Shown piece by piece: positions 15,436 through 20,354 of a DNA stretch of 20,354 nt. Source of the DNA: CAZAKZ01 sp964485695 (GTDB taxonomy: Bacteria; Planctomycetota; JAFGQW01); NCBI GenBank assembly GCA_964485695.1, contig CAZAKZ010000110.1, forward strand, positions 1 through 20,354, read 5' to 3'. Each line of letters starts with the position of its first letter. The first letter of the stretch is position 1. The notes below the pieces were generated by a model, which worked only from the letters and a program-made list of their open reading frames with translations, was not told where the DNA came from and made no database searches. A program made the position numbers and the translations under genes.

Positions 15436-16006
15436 ACACCCCCTGGAGCTTGCCGAGTGCCGCCAGGGAAAAGGAAACCCGACCGTCCTGCTCCGGATCC
15501 AGACCCACCCCCTCCACCAGCTTCAGGTTGAGAGTGGCGAGGAGCTCGTTGGTGCCCCCGATGTCCAGGATGTAGCGACGGGGAAGTTCGAAGTCGCTCG
15601 GAACCTGGGTGAAATTGAGGCGGCAGTACTCCAGATCATAGACCTTGCCCTCCCTGTGGACGGCAAGGGGCATGCCCTGGGTACGGCAGAGGATGGGGCG
15701 GTTCTCGTAGATCATGCACCCCCCCTTTTCGAGGAGCGGACACCGGGGATCCTCGCCTTTCTCGATCCTCTGTCGGATGCGCTCCCGGAGGGGCGCAGCC
15801 AGCCCGGCAACGGCCTTGAGGATCTGCTCCCCCTCGATGCGAAACAGCGTATCAGGCGGAACACAGCACTGGTAGCAGCCACGACGGCATTGAATGTGCT
15901 CCCCGTGGTTCTGGGAAACCATGGCCGCAAAATCGTCGATGGCCTGGCGGAGCGAGAGGTACTCCTGGCGAGCATCCAGGCATTCGGGTTGTTCCTTGAA
16001 GCGCAC
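15413..16006 (-). CDS. YkgJ-family cysteine-cluster protein
   Basis: 197 residues from GTG 16006 with a good ribosome site (AAGGGGAGAA) just upstream. It carries the CxxxCCxxP-type cluster that defines the YkgJ/UPF0153 group: CRRGCYQCCVPPD (C40, C44, C47, C48), then CPLLEKGGCMIYENRPILCR (C89, C97, C107) and a later EYC. Such clusters are thought to bind a metal or an Fe-S centre; the biochemical role is not settled. The C-terminal region (DIGGTNELLATLNLKLVEGVGLD) is outside the core motif. Its last codons overlap the end of the convergent nuoI gene by 23 bp, leaving no room for a terminator between them. It shares its upstream region, which holds a 20-bp palindrome, with the divergent moeB-like gene. 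Confidence 0.9.
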   Translation of the reverse strand: MRFKEQPECLDARQEYLSLRQAIDDFAAMVSQNHGEHIQCRRGCYQCCVPPDTLFRIEGEQILKAVAGLAAPLRERIRQRIEKGEDPRCPLLEKGGCMIYENRPILCRTQGMPLAVHREGKVYDLEYCRLNFTQVPSDFELPRRYILDIGGTNELLATLNLKLVEGVGLDPEQDGRVSFSLAALGKLQGVSTPVEWG

Positions 16007-16048
16007 TTCTCCCCTTACCGACGAATAGGATGATCCAGGTCATACTCA

Positions 16049-16068
16049 GTTCCTGTTGCAACAGGAAC
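16049..16068. promoter_or_regulatory. Perfect 20-bp palindrome (candidate operator)
   Basis: Half-site GTTCCTGTTG followed directly by its exact complement CAACAGGAAC, with no spacer. It lies 43 bp upstream of the ykgJ-like start (minus strand) and 224 bp upstream of the moeB-like start (plus strand). Length and perfect symmetry suit binding by a dimeric regulator. As RNA it would also fold into a hairpin, but no T-run follows on either strand. Confidence 0.55.
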
Positions 16069-16080
16069 AACTCAGAACTT

Positions 16081-16108
16081 CCGTCCGGAACCCGGGAAAT
16101 CCGGACGG
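16081..16108. repeat. Strong 9-bp hairpin next to the palindrome
   Basis: CCGTCCGGA (16081-16089) and TCCGGACGG (16100-16108) are perfect complements around a 10-nt centre (ACCCGGGAAA). The stem is GC-rich and begins 12 bp from the 20-bp palindrome. No T-run follows on either strand. It could be a 5' leader structure on the ykgJ-like or the moeB-like transcript, or a second protein-binding site. Confidence 0.45.
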
Positions 16109-16291
16109 TCAGGATCACCGTGCCCCACGATGCTGGGTCCCTATAGTCTACCACCGAACTCCGGTCTACTCATTTCAACACCCGGTAAAAGTCTGTGGAT
16201 AAACAGGCTGTAAAGCCGAAGAAGCCGGCCCGGAACTTGCTCATTCAGACATTCGCCAGGATAATGCTAGAAAGAAGGAGTTTGAATCGCC

Positions 16292-17476
16292 ATGAAAGAG
16301 GAATCCATGGGTCCAGATCAATCCCCTCCACAGGCGGGTGACCTGAGTCGAGAAGAGCTCGTCCGGTACAGCCGTCATCTGGCGCTGCCCGAAGTGGGAG
16401 TGGAGGGCCAGGCAAAGCTCAAGGCGGCCCGGGTCCTCCTGGTCGGCGCCGGAGGCCTGGGATCGCCGGTCGGGCTCTACCTTGCCGCGGCGGGCGTGGG
16501 TCACATCGGGTTGGTGGATTTCGACACCGTGGACGCCACCAACCTCCAGCGCCAGGTGCTCTACGGCACCGAGGATCTGGGGCGTCCCAAGCTGGAAGTC
16601 GCATGCGAGCGCCTGAAGTCGGTGAATCCCCATATCACACTGACGCGCCACGACGGTGCCCTCGAAGCGGCCAACGCTCTGGACCTCCTCGATCCCTACG
16701 ACATCGTCATCGACGGTACCGATAACTTCCCCACCCGCTATCTGGTCAACGATGCCTGCGGGCTGCTCGGCAAACCGAACGTCTACGGGAGCATTTACCG
16801 GTTCGAGGGACAGGTGTCGGTGTTCCACGTCGGTCGGGGCCCCTGCTACCGTTGCCTGTTCCCGGAGCCCCCGCCGCCCGGTCAGGTGCCGAGCTGCGCC
16901 GAGGGCGGCGTCCTCGGTGTCCTGCCCGGCACCATCGGCACCCTCCAGGCCACCGAAGCCATCAAGCTCATCCTGAACAGAGGACGCCCGCTCATCGGCC
17001 GATTGCTCTACTACGAGGCTCTGGAAGGGCGGTTCCACGAGTTCAAGGTGCCGAGAGATCCCCGGTGCCCCCTGTGCGGGGAGACGCCGACCCTCACCTC
17101 CCTTTCCCCTGTGGACCGGGAGTGCGGCCTGGCCGGGGAGGAGGACGGAGAATTGCCGGAGGACGTGATCACGGCCGGGGACCTGGCAAAGCGCATGCAA
17201 TCGAATCCGTCGCCGGTGCTCCTCGACGTCCGGAATCCCTGGGAATGGTCCATCGACCGCCTCGAGGGAGCGACGCTCCTCCCTCTCCCTGACCTGGAGC
17301 GTAGGATCAGCGACCTCGATCCGACGGCCGAGACCATCCTCTACTGCAAGATCGGTCTCCGGAGCCTGCTGGCCCTCCGACGCCTCCAGAGGGCGGGATT
17401 CCAGAATGTGCGCCACCTCCGGGGAGGCCTCCATGCCTGGGCCGCGGACGTGGATCCGGATATGCTCGTGTATTGA
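16292..17476 (+). CDS. moeB: MoeB/ThiF-type adenylyltransferase fused to a rhodanese domain
   Basis: A 394-residue E1-like enzyme that adenylates the C-terminal Gly-Gly of a sulfur-carrier protein (MoaD-, ThiS- or CysO-like) and, through the fused sulfurtransferase, can thiolate it. The ATP-binding loop GAGGLGSP is at 52-59, with the DFDTVDATNLQRQVLY segment (76-91) and TDNFPTRYLVND (143-154). Zinc ligands are C185/C188 (CYRC) and C259/C262 (CPLC). C202 in PSCAEGG is the conserved Cys of the crossover loop. Residues about 292-394 are rhodanese: VLLDVRNPWEW and active-site C352 in CKIGLRS. AAGGAG lies 11 nt before ATG 16292; ATG 16307 with AGAGGAA is an alternative. MoeB, MoeZ and ThiF types cannot be separated from motifs, and no carrier gene is in the window. 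NifS, encoded 375 bp downstream on the opposite strand, could donate sulfur. Confidence 0.92.
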   Translation: MKEESMGPDQSPPQAGDLSREELVRYSRHLALPEVGVEGQAKLKAARVLLVGAGGLGSPVGLYLAAAGVGHIGLVDFDTVDATNLQRQVLYGTEDLGRPKLEVACERLKSVNPHITLTRHDGALEAANALDLLDPYDIVIDGTDNFPTRYLVNDACGLLGKPNVYGSIYRFEGQVSVFHVGRGPCYRCLFPEPPPPGQVPSCAEGGVLGVLPGTIGTLQATEAIKLILNRGRPLIGRLLYYEALEGRFHEFKVPRDPRCPLCGETPTLTSLSPVDRECGLAGEEDGELPEDVITAGDLAKRMQSNPSPVLLDVRNPWEWSIDRLEGATLLPLPDLERRISDLDPTAETILYCKIGLRSLLALRRLQRAGFQNVRHLRGGLHAWAADVDPDMLVY

Positions 17477-17505
17477 TGGGTCGGAACCCGGTATGATTTC
17501 CCGCA

Positions 17506-17534
17506 TTGACACGGTCCGGCCCGGCGTGGAAAAT
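17506..17534 (+). promoter_or_regulatory. Candidate promoter for the two-TM mini-protein
   Basis: A perfect -35 hexamer TTGACA (17506-17511) is followed after 17 bp by GAAAAT (17529-17534), which matches the -10 consensus at 4 of 6 positions. The site lies 67 bp upstream of the small gene at 17601. The motif GGTATGATTTCCCG directly before it also occurs, with one change, upstream of the gene at 549. Confidence 0.35.
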
Positions 17535-17600
17535 CGAGGAAGATTCGCCTCTTCGGACGAATGGACGGGCATCCTGTCTCGAAGAGAGGAGCAAGTGACG

Positions 17601-17831
17601 ATGAGCACCGACCCCCGAGAAAAGACCACGGATCAAGTCGACCGCGTTGACAACTGGATCGTCAGGTGGCTTCGGTTCGGATTGTTCGCCTTCTTCCTCC
17701 TGGTGGTGATCCTCACCGGTGTGGCCCTGGCGGAAGCGGGAATGGTGGCCTGGGCCACCCTGGGCATCGTCTTCGGTGCGGTGTGCGTGGTGGCCCTCCT
17801 GGTCCTCCTGATCCTCTTCCTGATGAGCTGA
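17601..17831 (+). CDS. Small two-helix membrane protein
   Basis: 76 residues. ATG 17601 is chosen because AGAGAGGAG lies about 9 nt upstream; the longer frame before it lacks protein character. A charged head of about 25 residues (MSTDPREKTTDQVDRVDNW) is followed by two hydrophobic segments, FGLFAFFLLVVILTGVALA (about 27-45) and the rest to the end (about 49-75). The hairpin would place both ends in the cytoplasm if the head stays inside. I know no family for it. It stands 124 bp after the moeB-like gene with its own promoter candidate, and converges on nifS with a 19-bp gap. Confidence 0.7.
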   Translation: MSTDPREKTTDQVDRVDNWIVRWLRFGLFAFFLLVVILTGVALAEAGMVAWATLGIVFGAVCVVALLVLLILFLMS

Positions 17832-17850
17832 CCCCCCAGAGGATGATCCC

Positions 17851-19080
17851 TCAGTCCCCGTTCCCCGGATGATTCAGATCTCCGGCTTCAGGCCGGGGTG
17901 CGTTGGTTTTCGAGTCCCAGTACGGGGAGAGCCGCCTGAGACTGGCCACGACCTCGCAGAAGACCTCCATGACCCGGTCCACCTCCGCCTCGGTGTTGTA
18001 GCGGCTGAAGCTGAATCGGATCGAGCCGTGAACCGCCGAAAAGGGCACTTTCAGGGCCCTCAATACGTGGGAAGGCTCCAGAGATCCCGAGGTGCAGGCG
18101 GAACCACTCGAAGCGCAGATGCCGTGGGCGCTCAGCTGGTAGAGCATGCCCTCCCCTTCCACGTAGTGGATGGAGACATTCAAGGTGTTGGGCAGGCGGT
18201 TCGCTTTCTTTCCGTTCACCTGGACGTGGGAGATCCTCGCCTCGACGGCCTCTTCCAGACGGTCCCTGAGCCTGCGGATTCGCGCCTCGTCCTCGTCGTG
18301 GTTCTCCGCGGCCAGATCCAGGGCACGGGCCAGTCCGACGATGAACGCCACGTTCTCCGTGCCCGCCCGGCGACTCTCTTCCTGGTGCCCGCCGATGAGG
18401 AAGGGCCGGATCGGTGTGCCCCGCCGCGTGAACAGGGCCCCGACGCCCTTGGGGGCGTGGAGCTTGTGGCCGGAGAAGGACAGGAGGTCCACGTGTTTGT
18501 GGGTCCGTCTCAGGTCGATGGGGATCTTGGTCATGGACTGGGTCGCGTCGGTGTGGAAGACAATGGAGGGATCCGTCTCCTTGGTCAGGCGAGCCAGCTG
18601 ATCCACCGGGAATACCACCCCCGTCTCGTTGTTGGCGTGCATGATGGTGACCAGGAGGGTGTCGGGCCGCAGCGCGCGGACAAAGGTGCTCACGTCCAGG
18701 TTTCCGTCCCCATCCACGGGGAGGTAGGTCACCTCGAGACCGATGCGCTCAAGATCGTTGCACACCTCCAGCACGGCGGGGTGCTCCACGGCAGTGGTAA
18801 TGATGTGCCGCCGTTTCGGGTTGGCCCTGACGACTCCATGGATGGCCGCGTTGTTGCTCTCCGTGGCGCAGGAAGTGAACAGGACCTCCCTCGGATGAAC
18901 CCCGCCCAGGTGACCGGCAACGGTCTTTCGGGCCCGACCAATGGCCTCGGCCGAGTTCCTCGCTGCCTCGTACATGGAGCTGGGATTGAAATAGTCCTCG
19001 GACAGAAAGGGAAGCATCGCTTCCAGGACCTCGGGCGCAACCCGGGTGGTGGCATTGTTGTCGAGATAAATGATATCCAT
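17851..19080 (-). CDS. nifS: Cysteine desulfurase, NifS type
   Basis: A 409-residue PLP enzyme that converts cysteine to alanine and passes the sulfur as a persulfide to the NifU scaffold. The N-terminal YLDNNATTRVAPEVLEAM, the TESNN loop (73-77), H100 in the VEHPAVL segment, D178 and Q181 in HTDATQS, and the Schiff-base lysine K206 in SFSGHKLHAPKG are all present. The active-site C329 sits in a short, structured SSGSACTSGSLEPSHVLRA loop, typical of NifS/IscS (group I) enzymes. Length is normal. The start ATG 19080 lies 25 bp downstream of the nifU stop with a weak GGAA site, so it is probably co-transcribed and coupled to nifU. The C-terminal tail (about 15 residues after YWDSK) is polar and not conserved. 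Confidence 0.96.
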   Translation of the reverse strand: MDIIYLDNNATTRVAPEVLEAMLPFLSEDYFNPSSMYEAARNSAEAIGRARKTVAGHLGGVHPREVLFTSCATESNNAAIHGVVRANPKRRHIITTAVEHPAVLEVCNDLERIGLEVTYLPVDGDGNLDVSTFVRALRPDTLLVTIMHANNETGVVFPVDQLARLTKETDPSIVFHTDATQSMTKIPIDLRRTHKHVDLLSFSGHKLHAPKGVGALFTRRGTPIRPFLIGGHQEESRRAGTENVAFIVGLARALDLAAENHDEDEARIRRLRDRLEEAVEARISHVQVNGKKANRLPNTLNVSIHYVEGEGMLYQLSAHGICASSGSACTSGSLEPSHVLRALKVPFSAVHGSIRFSFSRYNTEAEVDRVMEVFCEVVASLRRLSPYWDSKTNAPRPEAGDLNHPGNGD

Positions 19081-19105
19081 GGCTTCCAGTGACCCTGTCG
19101 TCGTC

Positions 19106-20077
19106 TCAGACCTGGATCACCCGGATGCGGGCGTCCACCTGGTCCTGCAGCGTCTTCTCCACCAGCATCTTCAGAGTCTGGTTCGCACCGATGCAGGTCT
19201 GGCAGGCACCTCCGAGGCGGCAGTAGACCCGGGTCTCCTTGATGTCCACGATTTCCAGGTCGCCTCCATCCTGCTGGAGCATGGGCCGGACGTATTCGTC
19301 CATGATCTTCTCGACCTTCTTGGCGAACTGGTACGGGGAGAGCTCAACAGCCGCTCCCGCGTCATCCGCTGCCCCCGGCGGGGCTCCGGCGGTCTCCGGC
19401 CCGGAACTGGCAGCCCCGCGCGCCTCCCCCCCCCACGCCTCGTTGAGGAGATCCTGGAGGCCGCCAGGGACGTGGTGGCACGTCATACAGGCGCCGCCGG
19501 CCTTCACGGCGTTGGAGATGTCGGGAATGGTCTTCAGGCCGAGTTCCGTTATCTTGCGTTTGAGATAGGGTTCAGTGAGAGAAAAGCACTTGCAGACGAG
19601 CCGCCCCTCGGTCTCCTCTCCGGGGTGCATGTCCACGCCCAGTTCCTTCAGATCCACCCCGCGATTCTGAGCCCAGTTGAACACGGCCGCCTCCAGGGCC
19701 TCGGAGCCCATGACCGAGCAGTGAATCTTCTGTTCCGGGAGTCCCTCGAGAAAATCCACAATGTCCTGGTTCTGGATCTCGAGGGCTTCGATGGGCGTGC
19801 ACCTTCTCGCCTCGATGATGTGGCACAGCGCCTCCGAAGCGGCAATGGCCGAGGTACAACCGAAGGTGAGATACCGGGCCTCGACAATCTTGTCCTGGGT
19901 CGGGTCCGTGGAGTGGCGCTCGACCCGGAATGACAGCCGCAGCGCGTCTCCGCAGGCAATGGAGCCGTGTTCACCGATCCCGTCGGGGTTTTCGATCTCG
20001 CCCATGTGGGTACCAGGCTTGCCCTGGACCGCGTCCAGGAAGAGCTGCGTGGTCTTCTCGCTGTACTCCCAGGCCAT
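19106..20077 (-). CDS. nifU: Fe-S cluster scaffold NifU (three-domain)
   Basis: 323 residues with the full NifU architecture. Residues 1-125 are the IscU-like scaffold domain with the three cluster cysteines C42 (SIACGDALRL), C74 (FGCTSAIAAS) and C120 (KIHCSVMG), and D44. Residues about 158-210 are the [2Fe-2S] BFD-type domain (C162, C164 in LVCKCFSLTEPYL; C197, C200 in GACMTCHH). After an Ala/Gly/Pro-rich linker (216-243), the C-terminal Nfu domain carries the CxxC pair C292/C295 in GGACQTCIGANQT. The protein assembles clusters with sulfur from NifS and hands them to apo-proteins. ATG 20077 has GGAGG about 6 nt upstream. No nitrogenase genes are nearby, so this pair may be a general or housekeeping Fe-S system, as known in some bacteria that lack ISC. 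Confidence 0.96.
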   Translation of the reverse strand: MAWEYSEKTTQLFLDAVQGKPGTHMGEIENPDGIGEHGSIACGDALRLSFRVERHSTDPTQDKIVEARYLTFGCTSAIAASEALCHIIEARRCTPIEALEIQNQDIVDFLEGLPEQKIHCSVMGSEALEAAVFNWAQNRGVDLKELGVDMHPGEETEGRLVCKCFSLTEPYLKRKITELGLKTIPDISNAVKAGGACMTCHHVPGGLQDLLNEAWGGEARGAASSGPETAGAPPGAADDAGAAVELSPYQFAKKVEKIMDEYVRPMLQQDGGDLEIVDIKETRVYCRLGGACQTCIGANQTLKMLVEKTLQDQVDARIRVIQV

Positions 20078-20169
20078 TGACTTCCTCCAGAGATCGATGT
20101 GTCAATCCTGCCGGATCTGAAGGAAAAATGTAGCGTAGATTCCCCACCCAGAACAGGGCTTTCCTCACG

Positions 20170-20186
20170 CGTCAGCTGCTCTGACG
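20170..20186. promoter_or_regulatory. Inverted repeat upstream of nifU
   Basis: CGTCAG-N5-CTGACG is a perfect 6-bp inverted repeat about 93 bp before the nifU start, a position suited to an operator. The word GCTCTGACG that contains its right half recurs in inverted form (CGTCAGAGC) at 20272-20280. The regulator is unknown. The rest of 20078-20302 holds no gene that I can support. Confidence 0.35.
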
Positions 20187-20302
20187 TATGGAAAAAATCC
20201 ACCTGTTTCCGGAAGTAGTAGAGATCCACGGTCCGTTATTCAACGGGGAAAATTCCCTCGGGCGAGGCCGTCGTCAGAGCGGGTTCAGGGAATCCTGGCA
20301 GA

Positions 20303-20354
20303 ATCGGGATAGGGGGAAACCTCACGGTTCCCCCCTCCCACACCACCGGGCATA
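20303..20354 (-). mobile_element. 3' end of a group II intron (domain V 3' strand and domain VI), truncated by window edge
   Basis: Read on the minus strand from the right edge, TATGCCCGGTGGTGTGGG resembles the 3' strand of domain V and the V-VI linker of one class of bacterial group II introns. A stem-loop follows (20335-20312) with 5' arm GGGGGGAACC, tetraloop GTGA (a GNRA loop) and 3' arm GGTTTCCCCC (one G-T pair). Then comes TATCCCGAT with a candidate branch-point A about 8 nt from the end. The basal GGG before the stem can pair with CCC after it, as expected for domain VI. The intron would end with the AT at 20304-20303, leaving its 3' exon to run 225 bp to nifU. The catalytic core and any reverse transcriptase lie beyond the window. 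The match is from remembered motif structure, not a search. Confidence 0.62.

Noticed and set aside
16194..16202. DnaA box as a replication origin
   Set aside because: Only one box, no cluster, no AT-rich unwinding element and no dnaA, dnaN or similar origin genes nearby.
16241..17629. 462-codon minus-strand open frame
   Set aside because: Antisense to the moeB-like gene, which has all catalytic motifs.
17869..19092. 407-codon plus-strand open frame
   Set aside because: Antisense to nifS; no recognisable motifs.
19648..20229. 193-codon minus-strand open frame starting upstream of nifU
   Set aside because: Mostly overlaps nifU in another frame and becomes Ser/Arg-rich; the first 30 residues look protein-like but the frame has no independent support.
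1..20354. CRISPR array, tRNA, rRNA, prophage or transposase
   Set aside because: No regularly spaced direct repeats, no cloverleaf or rRNA motifs, and no phage or transposase motifs noticed on either strand.

Overview
The window is about 20 kb of GC-rich bacterial chromosome. Genes are densely packed and several adjacent pairs share 4-bp ATGA stop/start overlaps. No tRNA, rRNA, CRISPR array or intact insertion sequence was seen. Taxonomy cannot be fixed from the sequence. The mixture of a DUF4388/TPR protein, a YihY protein with a C-terminal extension, orphan secreted HExxH and WxPG-repeat proteins, a NIF-type Fe-S pair and high GC would fit Acidobacteriota, Planctomycetota or a related uncultivated lineage. 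That is an inference with low confidence.

Left part (1-4702): a truncated secreted protein leaves the left edge on the minus strand. Diverging from it are a TIM-barrel-like protein with an internal CxCxxC motif and an inositol-monophosphatase-family enzyme. Next come a small secreted protein built of W-[IV]-P-G / GHWE repeats and, convergent to it, a secreted HExxH metallopeptidase-like protein. These two meet at a clear bidirectional Rho-independent terminator.

Centre (4944-14806): three glycosyltransferases (GT4, GT4, GT2) are joined by ATGA overlaps, which indicates an envelope or extracellular glycan operon. They are followed by a large DUF4388 (PATAN)-TPR-coiled-coil protein. A second tightly overlapped group then holds a small membrane-anchored protein, a polytopic GT-C (GT39-like) glycosyltransferase and a small Cys4 protein, with a YihY/BrkB membrane protein 29 bp beyond. 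The theme is surface glycosylation or envelope assembly.

Right part (14878-20077): iron-sulfur and sulfur handling dominates. The genes are a stand-alone nuoI (2x[4Fe-4S]), a convergent YkgJ-type cysteine-cluster protein overlapping its 3' end, a MoeB/ThiF-type adenylyltransferase fused to a rhodanese domain, a two-TM mini-protein, and a minus-strand nifU-nifS pair that could supply clusters. The ykgJ-like/moeB intergenic region carries a perfect 20-bp palindrome, a second strong hairpin and one consensus DnaA box.

Right edge (20303-20354): the minus strand carries what looks like the 3' end of a group II intron (3' part of domain V, then a domain VI hairpin with a GTGA loop, ending ...CCCGAT). 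The rest of the intron and any maturase lie outside the window.
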